Position numbers and translations under genes: made by a program
Shown: one piece after another, positions 15,777 to 22,718 of the stretch
Position numbering within the stretch: position 1 is the stretch's first letter
Layout of the letters: each line of letters starts with the position of its first letter
The notes under the pieces: model-generated
The model's input: only the letters and a program-made list of their open reading frames with translations
Database searches by the model: none
Told to the model about the DNA's origin: nothing
Source: Gemmata palustris
Lineage (GTDB): Bacteria; Planctomycetota; Planctomycetia; Gemmatales; Gemmataceae
Assembly (NCBI RefSeq): GCF_017939745.1
Contig: NZ_JAGKQQ010000001.1
Location: 5,828,001-5,892,000 of the forward strand
Reading direction: 5' to 3'
Length of the DNA stretch: 64,000 nt

Positions 15777-15960
15777 CGGTTTCGCCGGGGAATATCAGGT
15801 GCTCGATCCACTCCATCATCCCGATCCACACGGTGAGGCGGTACAGGCGCACCAGCTCGTCCTGATAGAGGAGCTGCAAATCGGCGCCAGCGATGGGACG
15901 TGTGGGCGTGTAGTGCAGGCGGATCACCTTATCGTCCTCTTCGCTGAAGCTCGTGATCAT
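15754..15960 (-). CDS. Small phage protein between portal and minor head genes, 68 aa
   Basis: Contains LHYTPTRPIAGADLQLLYQDELVRLYRLTVWIGMMEWIEHLIFPG. Mostly helical with an amphipathic or hydrophobic centre. It is coupled to the portal gene by a 4-nt overlap and overlaps the minor head gene by 23 nt. Function unknown. Confidence 0.6.
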   Translation of the reverse strand: MITSFSEEDDKVIRLHYTPTRPIAGADLQLLYQDELVRLYRLTVWIGMMEWIEHLIFPGETDESPDAT

Positions 15961-17333
15961 TCGGCAGGCTCTGGTTGTGGGGCCGGTTCCGGTGCAGGAG
16001 CGGGCTCGGGTTGTGGGCTCGGATCGGCCGGACTGCCGGGCTCCGATAAGTCCATCGCACCGAGTAAGTCAAGCGGCACGGTGCTGGACGGAACCAGGAG
16101 CGTGTCGGCCATCTCGGAATCCAGTTTGTCGTAACCCGCGCCCTCGCGTTTTTCGTTCGGGGTCAGGAAGCTGGCTTTGTTCAGGCGGTCGGATTTCGCG
16201 GCCCGCAGCGGCTCGAGTGCATCAATCGTGTCCGGGTCGTACCACAGGAACAGGTCATCGCCGTACAGCGGCACCAGCCAGCGATTCAACGCCTCCAGTT
16301 CGACGCCGAGTGTGGTGAGCACCGTGCCGTTCCAAAACGCCTGGTTCGCCTGTTCCATGTTCGCGTAAGTGAGGCTCCCGGGGATGCCGATCAGCTGCGG
16401 GGGAACCCCGAACGCCATTGCGATGTCCGAGGCCGCCGCGTGCTTCCCGTTGAGGAAATCCGCGTCCTTCGGGTTCATTGACATTTCCTGCCACTCCAGG
16501 CCCCCTTCGAGGAGGAGCGGGCGGCCGGCGTTGGACGAGCCGGAGAACTGCTGGTCGATCATCGCCTTGAGGCGGTTGTACTGCTCGTCGGTGAGCGAAC
16601 CCTGCCCGCCGTCCTGGTTCTTCACCACCAGCGCGCCGTCCGGTTTCGCACCGTTTTTCAGCAGCGAGTAGTTCCACTGGCTCCCGGCGTTGTGCTGGTC
16701 CACGGCCAAGGCCGCCGCTTCGAGCGAGGCGAGGCCGTACCACGGGGAGAGCGGGTTGAACGTTTTGAGGTGAAGCACAGAGCTGCGGCCCGTGAGCTGA
16801 TCCACCGGGTACTCGATGAAATCATTGGCCCCGGTACGGTAACGGTACGCTCTGGGCATGATGCCACTGTCCGGTGCCATCACCTGCACGCATTTGGGCA
16901 GCAGCAGGTCGAGCCCGAGGGGTATCTTCTGGCGGCCGTTGAGCCCGAAATTGCCGAGTACAAAGGCGTTTCCCGACAGGCAGTAGTAACTGGTCAGGTG
17001 CCGCAGGAACTCCTTGCCCGATTGCAGCGGGTTCGGGCGGTCCATGAGTGTGAGCAGCTGCATCGCCGGAGAGGTATCGGGTTCCTCGAACCGCTCGACG
17101 CGCTCCAGTTCGCCGTCTTTTTGCCGGAACAACACCAGCTCGATGCTGGCGACGCTCGTGGAAATCATGTCAACGCACCGGCGCACCACCGGGTTCTGCC
17201 CGTAGCCCTCCGACGCCATGCGGTCGTAGCTGTACGACGGCGGGGCGGTCATTCGTGCGACGGTGAGCACCGTGCCGTAGTTTTTCTTCTCCGGCGGTGT
17301 GGGGGCGGCCTTTCGGCTGAAGGGCCAGATCAC
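15957..17333 (-). CDS. Portal protein (HK97 family)
   Basis: 458 aa. Core motifs: NPVVRRCVDMISTSVASIEL, then TLMDRPNPLQSGKEFLRHLTSYYCLSGNAFV, then SVLHLKTFNPLSPWYGLASLEAAALAVDQHNAG, then GVPPQLIGIPGSLTYANMEQANQAFW. All are typical of HK97-type portals, the dodecameric DNA channel and packaging-motor docking site. The C-terminus ends in a Pro/Glu/Ala-rich tail of about 27 residues. It overlaps the large terminase gene by 4 nt. Confidence 0.96.
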   Translation of the reverse strand: MIWPFSRKAAPTPPEKKNYGTVLTVARMTAPPSYSYDRMASEGYGQNPVVRRCVDMISTSVASIELVLFRQKDGELERVERFEEPDTSPAMQLLTLMDRPNPLQSGKEFLRHLTSYYCLSGNAFVLGNFGLNGRQKIPLGLDLLLPKCVQVMAPDSGIMPRAYRYRTGANDFIEYPVDQLTGRSSVLHLKTFNPLSPWYGLASLEAAALAVDQHNAGSQWNYSLLKNGAKPDGALVVKNQDGGQGSLTDEQYNRLKAMIDQQFSGSSNAGRPLLLEGGLEWQEMSMNPKDADFLNGKHAAASDIAMAFGVPPQLIGIPGSLTYANMEQANQAFWNGTVLTTLGVELEALNRWLVPLYGDDLFLWYDPDTIDALEPLRAAKSDRLNKASFLTPNEKREGAGYDKLDSEMADTLLVPSSTVPLDLLGAMDLSEPGSPADPSPQPEPAPAPEPAPQPEPAE

Positions 17334-18694
17334 AGGGACCGGATGTTCGGTTGGGCGTTGGGACCGATCAGCGCGTTGAACGCACCGGACAGGCCGTCAA
17401 CCTGGTCGTCGTGCGTATTCGGGCTGGGGAAGCTCTCCAGTTCCGTGAAGAACGCTTCGTTCCACGCACCCCGGACCACGCGGATGTTACCCGCACCCGC
17501 CTGTGCCGATGCCGGTGACGCGCGCGTCACCTTGTCACCTGTTTCTCGTTCCGCTGTCACGTTGTACCCGGCCAATTTGTTGATGAGATATTTCGCCTGC
17601 GATTTCCCAGCCTGGCCGGGGTCTTGTGGGAGGTGAATGTGAACGCCCCGGCCGTCATTCGCGGCGATGTTCATGATCTTGCTCTCGACCGTGTTCGGGT
17701 CGCCCCGGAATCGCTCCACGTGCTCGACGTAGAACGTCCCGTGCGCGTCCCGTGACAGCCTCAGCCCGACGGTCCAGTCGGGATCGACGCCCTCTTCGGT
17801 CGTGGTTGCCGCGAGATCCCAGCTCCGCACCCTTCGTGCTTCGGCCGGTGCGGCGTCCACGAGGGGGAAATTGCTGCGATTGAATAGGAGCCCGGCTGCG
17901 GGGCGGATCTTCCAGTTCCCGCGGAGCAGGCGCTCCTTGTTAACGACGTCCTGGGCCTTCAAGTTCCCGAGGTACCCGGGGTCTTTGTCGAGCAGGATCT
18001 GGTTGTCGAACACGCTGGACGCGACGAACGTGAACGATTTCACGTCGTGCCGGGTCAAGTCGGTGTACCGGTCGAGCAGTTCCTGTGGGTGGTCCGCCCA
18101 GATGATGTCCTCGCCCTGGCGGACGAAGTACCGGATGACGCCGCTCCGCTCGGGAAGCGCGTACCCAGTTTCCGGGTCGATGTACCAGGCGACGAGCCCG
18201 GCCACGAACGAATCGGGGTCGGGGTTGCAGCTCGCCCGGACGTAGGGGCGGATGCCGCACGTCGAGCGGTTGCGGCTGAACATGTACCAGAACTGCTTCT
18301 TGGTGAAGTGCGTCAGCTCGTCGAACGCGATGAGCGGGATCTGCGACCCCTGCCACGCGTAAACTGTGTTTTCGTGTTCGAGGTGGCTGAAGCTGATCGC
18401 GGCCCCGGACGGGAACGACCAGTCGAGCTTGCCCTCGCGGGGAACGCCACCAACGGCCCCATACAGCGGCTGGCTCTCGTCCCAGAGTGCGCCTTCCTTG
18501 AGGATGTCGGTCGAGTTCCGGCGGAAGATGACCGCGCCGAACTTCGGGTTGTTGATGTGCCGAGTGGCTTCGAGCAGCAGGGCGAACGATTTGCCCCCAC
18601 CGGCTGCACCGCCGTAAATGGCGAGGTCCGCCGGCGACGCGAGGAAGACTTCCTGCGGCCCCGGTTGCGGTTTAATCCCGCTTGTCTCGGCCAT
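17330..18694 (-). CDS. Terminase large subunit
   Basis: 454 aa. Walker A at about residues 28-36 (GGAAGGGKS), Walker B IAFDELTHF. Nuclease domain begins with RSWDLAATTTEEGVDPDWT (first acidic residue) and ends with a DDQVDGLSGAFN acidic pair. This two-domain motor-nuclease translocates DNA into proheads and cuts it. It overlaps the small terminase gene by 23 nt and the portal gene by 4 nt. Confidence 0.96.
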   Translation of the reverse strand: MAETSGIKPQPGPQEVFLASPADLAIYGGAAGGGKSFALLLEATRHINNPKFGAVIFRRNSTDILKEGALWDESQPLYGAVGGVPREGKLDWSFPSGAAISFSHLEHENTVYAWQGSQIPLIAFDELTHFTKKQFWYMFSRNRSTCGIRPYVRASCNPDPDSFVAGLVAWYIDPETGYALPERSGVIRYFVRQGEDIIWADHPQELLDRYTDLTRHDVKSFTFVASSVFDNQILLDKDPGYLGNLKAQDVVNKERLLRGNWKIRPAAGLLFNRSNFPLVDAAPAEARRVRSWDLAATTTEEGVDPDWTVGLRLSRDAHGTFYVEHVERFRGDPNTVESKIMNIAANDGRGVHIHLPQDPGQAGKSQAKYLINKLAGYNVTAERETGDKVTRASPASAQAGAGNIRVVRGAWNEAFFTELESFPSPNTHDDQVDGLSGAFNALIGPNAQPNIRSL

Positions 18695-19196
18695 TATCCG
18701 GCAGGTACACGTTGACCGAGCCCGCGAGCGTAATGCCGCCCTCCAGTTTTACCTTGTCGTTAAACATGCCGAGGTGCCGTGCGATCTTCTCCAGCGCGGA
18801 CACTTTGTCGTGCAGTTTCAATTTGACCGTCCCGCCCTCGGCCGTGACCGTCTGGGAGACCTCGGCAATGCACCGGGTGGCGTCGTCGTTCAGCTCTTCG
18901 GACGGCACGAGTTGAACGGCACTATCGTTCCAACTCATGTAATGGCGGATGTTCGAGAAGCCGAGGCGGCCCAGTTCGGCCATCACCATGTCGGCGGTGA
19001 TCTGGGTGCGCTGCGAGCGAGCGTCCATTGCCTCTTTGAGAGCGGCTTGAATTTCAGGTTTCTTGAGGTTCTCGTGGCCCATTGATCCGGCCGTATCTTC
19101 GCTGTACCCGGCGCGGATCGCGGCCTGGGTGGCGTTCAGATCGATTAAGTATTCCTCGACGAATCGCTGTTGTTTGGGGGTCAGTTCTGTGGCCAT
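18672..19196 (-). CDS. Terminase small subunit
   Basis: 174 aa. Start taken at the ATG 19196 because the product then begins MATELTPKQQRFVEEYLIDLNATQAAIRAGYS, the standard N-terminal HTH of phage small terminases; the open frame upstream has no protein-like character. It recognises the packaging site and recruits the large subunit. The start codon lies only 9 nt after the T-tract of a terminator and has no clear Shine-Dalgarno sequence, so expression probably depends on transcription entering from upstream or on unusual initiation. Confidence 0.92.
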   Translation of the reverse strand: MATELTPKQQRFVEEYLIDLNATQAAIRAGYSEDTAGSMGHENLKKPEIQAALKEAMDARSQRTQITADMVMAELGRLGFSNIRHYMSWNDSAVQLVPSEELNDDATRCIAEVSQTVTAEGGTVKLKLHDKVSALEKIARHLGMFNDKVKLEGGITLAGSVNVYLPDNGRDKRD

Positions 19197-19205
19197 CGGG
19201 GCAAT

Positions 19206-19229
19206 AAAAAAGCCGCCCGGAGGCGGCGG
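19206..19229 (-). terminator. Intrinsic terminator immediately before the terminase genes
   Basis: On the minus strand GCCGCC-TCCG-GGCGGC is followed by TTTTTTA, a textbook intrinsic terminator ending 9 nt before the small terminase ATG. It would block transcripts entering the late operon unless antitermination occurs. Confidence 0.8.
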
Positions 19230-19738
19230 TGTGTTTCTGTGGCAAAAATTCGATTCTGCCGAATTGTGCCACTTCACGGTGAATCGCGCAAGAAAAATCG
19301 GAAGGCTAAATGCAGTTCTGGGTTGAGGTTGTAACGGGTGCGTTCGTTGATCGCCCGTGGCAATTGTGAGCATTTGTTTCGTTGTTAGAGGACCAGCTGA
19401 TAAAAGAATGACACCCACGCTCCACGCCTCACGTGCCGCGGGCATCTCGCGTCCGGCCACGGACTGCTCACGCCCGAGTATCTCAACCCGCGTTGAGCTC
19501 TATCCGGCGCAGTCGGTATGCTTTTGCCGCTGCTTACTCAGTGTCGAAGTAGCCGAGGTGACCCGCGCGAAGTGTGGAGCGGAGGCGCGTCGGGGGTGTG
19601 AGTGGACGGGGTGTCGCGGAAAACGCTTGGCCGGAGTTGCTGCCCCGGCCGCGTCGCGTCGGCCACGCTCACCCGCGCAGGCGGGATCATTGTGGACCGG
19701 CAAGGACGATCCGCGAGGAGAGACGGACCGGGAACCGG
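19230..19738. other. Non-coding stretch upstream of the late operon
   Basis: No convincing gene. It probably holds late-operon control sequences or the packaging site recognised by the small terminase. It contains a small perfect inverted repeat CTCAAC-CCGC-GTTGAG (19482-19497). Other short open frames here lack ribosome-binding sites and protein-like composition. Confidence 0.4.
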
Positions 19739-20068
19739 TTACCGCAATGCCTCGAGGTATCGGTAGTCGTACATCCAATCCCACTCGGGCAGGTCGCTCA
19801 GCACGGCCACCCGGCCGCCGACCGTGAACGCCAGCGTGAACACCTCCCACTCGGCGTCGCTGATGTCGCCGACGTGCGACGTGGTCCCGCCCTCGTCCCA
19901 CGTGATCGTCACCCCTCGCCCGCCCTCGGCGTAGCTCCCGAGCCCGATCAACCGGCCGGAGTGCCAGACGAACGCCGCCCCGGCGGCCAGCGCGTGGGCC
20001 TCTTCCACCCCCGACGGGCTGGTCTCGTGGATCTGCTGCCCCTTAGCCGCCGCCTTCTTCTTCGCCAT
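19739..20068 (-). CDS. Hypothetical protein, 109 aa
   Basis: ATG at 20068. N-terminus MAKKKAAAKGQQIHETSPSGVEEAHALAAGAAFVWHSGRLIGLGS is followed by a beta-rich, acidic domain with WDEGGTTSHVGDISDAEWEVFTLAF and ends EWDWMYDYRYLEALR. No known family. It is transcribed towards the late operon and diverges from the 111-aa gene across 181 bp. A phage moron or regulator is possible. Confidence 0.6.
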   Translation of the reverse strand: MAKKKAAAKGQQIHETSPSGVEEAHALAAGAAFVWHSGRLIGLGSYAEGGRGVTITWDEGGTTSHVGDISDAEWEVFTLAFTVGGRVAVLSDLPEWDWMYDYRYLEALR

Positions 20069-20249
20069 TAATCGACCCCTGTGGACGCTCCCGGCGCATC
20101 GGCGCGAGCCGAATACTGGGAGCACGGTCATCCTATGGAAAAACGGCGCGGACCGGCGGGGCCGGGGCATTGTTGGCCAACTAAGACCTTAGTTCGTACC
20201 TCTAATCCTTAGTCACACTCCAAATCTGCTCGCCCGATCGGAGCACTTC
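20069..20249. promoter_or_regulatory. Divergent control region with small palindrome
   Basis: The 181 bp between divergent starts is AT-richer than its surroundings near 20175-20225. It contains CTAAG-AC-CTTAG (20181-20192), a perfect 5-bp inverted repeat, and a related half-site CCTTAG about 16 bp downstream. This looks like an operator for a small regulator; no promoter elements could be assigned firmly. Confidence 0.35.
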
Positions 20250-20585
20250 ATGCCAAAGCCCACCGGCCCGTCCCCCAGCGGCACGCCCGTCAACAAGTCG
20301 GATGCCGTTCGGGATGAATTGGCCAAGAACCCGAAGGCGGGGTCGAAGGAGATCATCACGGCCCTGGCCGAGCGGGGGATCAAGGTGGCCCCGTCGCTGA
20401 TCTACTTCGTCAAGAGTAAGGCCAACCAGAAGAAGCGCCAGGCCAAGCGCGACGCCGTCGCCCAGGGGATGCGCAACTCGGGGCTAACGAACCCGGTGGA
20501 GATCATCATCCGGGTCAAAGGCCTGGCCGACGAGGTCGGCGGCATGAAGAGCCTCAAGCAACTGGTCGATCTGTTGGCTGAGTAG
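20250..20585 (+). CDS. Small basic helical protein, probable planctomycete DNA-binding type, 111 aa
   Basis: Contains VNKSDAVRDELAKNPKAGSKEIITALAERGIKVAPSLIYFVKSKANQKKRQAKRDAV. This resembles a short winged-helix/HTH unit (KEIITALAERGI-KVAPSLIYFVKSK as turn and recognition helix) with a Lys/Arg-rich tail, then a helical C-terminus. Similar small proteins appear recurrently in Gemmata-type genomes. A DNA-binding regulatory role is inferred; its target may be the adjacent palindrome. Confidence 0.65.
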   Translation: MPKPTGPSPSGTPVNKSDAVRDELAKNPKAGSKEIITALAERGIKVAPSLIYFVKSKANQKKRQAKRDAVAQGMRNSGLTNPVEIIIRVKGLADEVGGMKSLKQLVDLLAE

Positions 20586-20617
20586 GCGGACCGGATGAGA
20601 TCCGAGAGCGTGGGCGA

Positions 20618-20648
20618 GGCGACTCATTCGACAGAGGGCCGAGTCGCC
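20618..20648. terminator. Hairpin between convergent genes
   Basis: Perfect 8-bp inverted repeat GGCGACTC/GAGTCGCC with a 15-nt loop, between the stop of the 111-aa gene and the end of the convergent zinc-ribbon gene. It is probably a bidirectional transcription end; no strong T-tract adjoins it. Confidence 0.45.
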
Positions 20649-20662
20649 GTCGGTCGTGAGAA

Positions 20663-20857
20663 TCAAGTTTGTTCGGCTTTGGGGACGGCGGGCGGTTTAT
20701 CCGTGCCGGACACGTGCGTCTGCACCTCGGTGCAGCATTTGGGCCACCCGTTCCGGATGTGCTGGTGCAGTTCCTCGATCGAGCACTCCACGACTCTTCC
20801 GCATTTGGCACACCGTAAGATGCCGATAGGCGGGCTCGATTGGGACTCAGGGCTCAT
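20663..20857 (-). CDS. Small zinc-ribbon-like protein, 64 aa
   Basis: Reads ILRCAKCGRVVECSIEELHQHIRNGWPKCCTEVQTHV. A CxxC knuckle and a later Cys pair could bind zinc. It is probably the last gene of the long leftward early operon, starting 18 nt after the stop of the 171-aa gene. Role unknown. Confidence 0.6.
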   Translation of the reverse strand: MSPESQSSPPIGILRCAKCGRVVECSIEELHQHIRNGWPKCCTEVQTHVSGTDKPPAVPKAEQT

Positions 20858-20875
20858 AATCCGCTTCCTGATCGC

Positions 20876-21391
20876 TTACGACTGGTTCCAATCCGCCTCT
20901 TCCCCCGCCCCGAATTGTACAGCACGATCCGCACCCGTTCGGCGCGCGTCGTCTTGACCTTTGAAATGCGTGCACAGATCGTCGAGAGCCGCGCACAAGT
21001 AAACGAGGTTCCCGCGTCCCGCACGCTCACCCAGGCAGCACACCTCGAACGCGATTCGCTGCTCCTTCACGCCACGGATCGCCGCTCGGGCTGCATTGAA
21101 CTCATCACGGGCCTTCTGAACGCCATCGGGATCGAACTCACCAGGCGTTACCCCGTACTTCCACTGCGAATATCGTGATCGCTCGCCGCCGATGGCGAAG
21201 AGTTGCGAGAATCGCTCCCCGGACCACTTCTGATCCCGGGTGATCTGCTTCATGCCGAAGTAGCGGTTGAGGGGCCAGAACGTCCGCCGGGACCGAACCT
21301 CCCGCCCGCCGCGATCCGTTTCAATGATCTCGATATCGCCTTTATCCAACCGCTCCTTAGTCGGTTCAATTCGCTCCTCGAACCGGGTCAT
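20876..21391 (-). CDS. Phage-type protein, 171 aa, possible late regulator
   Basis: Start at ATG 21391, overlapping the previous stop as ATGA. Charged helical N-terminus (RIEPTKERLDKGDIEIIETDRGGREVRSRRTFWPLNRYFGMKQIT), then FSQLFAIGGERSRYSQWKYG and a helical C-terminal half with Cys-containing EVCCLGERAGRGNLVYLCAALDDLCTHF. It resembles DUF6456-type phage regulators only loosely. Position at the end of the early operon nearest the late genes makes a regulator attractive but unproven. Confidence 0.6.
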   Translation of the reverse strand: MTRFEERIEPTKERLDKGDIEIIETDRGGREVRSRRTFWPLNRYFGMKQITRDQKWSGERFSQLFAIGGERSRYSQWKYGVTPGEFDPDGVQKARDEFNAARAAIRGVKEQRIAFEVCCLGERAGRGNLVYLCAALDDLCTHFKGQDDARRTGADRAVQFGAGEEADWNQS

Positions 21392-21564
21392 GGGTTCTTG
21401 CCCTTCTCGATACGTTCCAGCAATCGCATCACTGCCATGAAGCGCGTACTCATAGCCGCGCCCAACGGCATGCAGGCTGTTCCCCGCTCGAACTCTTCCA
21501 GCGTGATTCTCCCGGAGAGATACTCCTCCAGCAAAACGTATCCCTTCTCTTCCTCGACCCTCAC
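21388..21564 (-). CDS. Small phage protein, 58 aa
   Basis: GTG start at 21564 overlapping the receiver-like gene's stop (GTGA); stop overlaps the next gene (ATGA). Product reads VEEEKGYVLLEEYLSGRITLEEFERGTACMPLGAAMSTRF and ends in a basic helix. The exact chaining of both ends supports a real gene. Function unknown. Confidence 0.65.
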   Translation of the reverse strand: MRVEEEKGYVLLEEYLSGRITLEEFERGTACMPLGAAMSTRFMAVMRLLERIEKGKNP

Positions 21565-21920
21565 ACAGCCCTCCCCAACGCCCGGTTAATCTCTGTTGCC
21601 ACTTCTGCAGGTCTGAACGGCTTTGGCAAGAAACTTTTTGCACCCAGATCGAGGAAATACGGGGTATCCTTTTTGCCGTAGCCCGCACTCATTGCGACCA
21701 CGTTCAGATTCCACCCCAGCTCCCTCAACTCGATAAGCACCTCGATACCGTTCTTGCGGGGCATGGTGATGCCCAGCAGCACGACACCAGCCTTTGGGGT
21801 GTAATTGTCGAGGAACTCTTGTCCATCCACGAAGCACTCGGTCCGAAAATCCATTCTCCGGGCGACCACATTGCAAATCTGACGAATCGTGTCACAGTCG
21901 TCGACGATGGTCACGGTCAT
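21561..21920 (-). CDS. Pseudo-receiver: CheY-like domain without phospho-acceptor Asp
   Basis: 119 aa, ATG at 21920. A complete receiver fold: acidic pair at residues 7-8 (TIVDDCD), then VVLLGITMPRKNGIEVL, Ser78 in VVAMSAGYG, and Lys100 in SFLPKPF. The residue that should be the phosphorylated Asp (position 50, normally LLD-x-x-MP) is Gly, from a GGC codon. Phosphorylation by a histidine kinase is therefore not expected. No output domain is attached. It could be a decoy or a constitutive protein-protein interaction module. It is coupled on both sides by 4-nt overlaps inside the phage early operon. Confidence 0.85.
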   Translation of the reverse strand: MTVTIVDDCDTIRQICNVVARRMDFRTECFVDGQEFLDNYTPKAGVVLLGITMPRKNGIEVLIELRELGWNLNVVAMSAGYGKKDTPYFLDLGAKSFLPKPFRPAEVATEINRALGRAV

Positions 21921-22096
21921 TGCCAGCTCCTCTGAGTGTGCCTGAGTTCGAGTCGCAGCACTTCCGCAGCCTCGCCAGTGTACCACAGCGCCGGTCCGTC
22001 TCCAGGGATTCCACGGCGACGCCAGTGTCTGCCCCAGTCGATGAAGCTACCGTCCGGTTGCGGTTCGAGGTGGATGTGTTTCACAGCGACGTTCAC
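21917..22096 (-). CDS. Small phage protein, 59 aa
   Basis: GTG start at 22096, one base after the stop of the 48-aa membrane peptide; stop overlaps the receiver-like start as ATGA. Sequence VKHIHLEPQPDGSFIDWGRHWRRRGIPGDGPALWYTGEAAEVLRLELR is protein-like with aromatic residues. Unknown function; identified by chaining and frame quality. Confidence 0.6.
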   Translation of the reverse strand: MNVAVKHIHLEPQPDGSFIDWGRHWRRRGIPGDGPALWYTGEAAEVLRLELRHTQRSWQ

Positions 22097-22097
22097 G

Positions 22098-22244
22098 CTA
22101 GCTCGTCGCGCCGATCAGAAGGAACAACGCCGCACTGGCGAGCCCCGAGACAATGTAAACTTGCGGCGTGCCGGTCGCGATAGCCCCGACGGTTGACGAT
22201 GCCCAAATCGTCACAAGTGCTAAAAGCTGATAAATGTTTTTCAT
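22098..22244 (-). CDS. Small membrane protein, 48 aa, two TM segments
   Basis: MKNIYQLLALVTIWASSTVGAI then GTPQVYIVSGLASAALFLLIGATS, i.e. two hydrophobic helices with a short loop. Size and topology match small holins, but its place in an early operon is unusual for lysis. Coupled to the upstream 52-aa gene by ATGA. Confidence 0.6.
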   Translation of the reverse strand: MKNIYQLLALVTIWASSTVGAIATGTPQVYIVSGLASAALFLLIGATS

Positions 22245-22399
22245 AACGCCTCTTTGCTGGTTAGGGATGGTTCGAGCCGATAGCCCAGAATGCGGGCCAA
22301 ATCGGATGCCGCTCTCAGACCGTCTATTTTGGCTTCGCGGGACATGAGAGCGTTAACGATGCGTTGCAATCGGTCCTGAATCTGTTCATCTTGGGTCAT
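22241..22399 (-). CDS. Small phage protein, 52 aa
   Basis: TQDEQIQDRLQRIVNALMSREAKIDGLRAASDLARILGYRLEPSL: helical and charged, reminiscent of small phage regulatory or accessory peptides. ATGA overlaps at both ends support translation. Confidence 0.6.
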   Translation of the reverse strand: MTQDEQIQDRLQRIVNALMSREAKIDGLRAASDLARILGYRLEPSLTSKEAL

Positions 22400-22566
22400 G
22401 GTGCAACCTCGACGATATGCTCCACGATCTCGCCGTCAGCCCATTCGACCACTGCATTTTTCATGACCCAGTCCATGTACCGGCGTTCCTCTTCCGACGT
22501 GTCGGCATCGCAAGCGACAATGATTTCCTTCCACCTGGCGATAGCACCCTGATGTTTTTCATTCAT
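22396..22566 (-). CDS. Small phage protein, 56 aa
   Basis: MNEKHQGAIARWKEIIVACDADTSEEERRYMDWVMKNAVVEWADGE and following residues; acidic, helical. Preceded by GGAGGAGGAAG, which lies in the end of the zinc-finger gene and serves as ribosome-binding site. Overlapping starts and stops (ATGA) on both sides. Confidence 0.6.
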   Translation of the reverse strand: MNEKHQGAIARWKEIIVACDADTSEEERRYMDWVMKNAVVEWADGEIVEHIVEVAP

Positions 22567-22718
22567 GGCTTCCTCCTCCTTTTCCGTGTTCCCGGCCCGA
22601 TCAGCGCAGGTCCGTACTGAACACTGACGCCGGCACCTCCGCAGCAGGGGCACGGCCACCACTCCCAGACTTTGATGAACAGGAGGCATCCGCTGCCTTC
22701 GCAGATGTGACAGATCAT
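22563..22718 (-). CDS. Stand-alone half DnaJ-type zinc finger, 51 aa
   Basis: Two CxxCxGxG repeats: CHICEGSG (residues 3-10) and CPCCGGAG (residues 23-30), separated by 12 residues with WEWWP. They form one of the two zinc sites of a DnaJ central domain, without the J domain. The C-terminus is a basic RKRRRKP tail that could contact nucleic acid. ATGA-coupled to neighbours. A J-domain protein is encoded separately at 37269-37844. Zinc binding is inferred from the motifs. Confidence 0.72.
   Translation of the reverse strand: MICHICEGSGCLLFIKVWEWWPCPCCGGAGVSVQYGPALIGPGTRKRRRKP

Noticed and set aside
1-19229. Gene transfer agent rather than prophage
   Set aside because: Some tail genes resemble GTA genes, but a terminase pair, replication operons, excisionase and integrase in the same element favour a prophage; not excluded without the region left of the window.
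19197-19460. N-terminal extension of the small terminase to 262 aa
   Set aside because: The extension crosses a strong terminator and lacks protein-like character; family members start at the internal MATELTPKQQ.
22098-22244. Two-TM 48-aa peptide as the phage holin
   Set aside because: Size and topology fit, but it lies in the early operon with no endolysin nearby, so the name is not supported.
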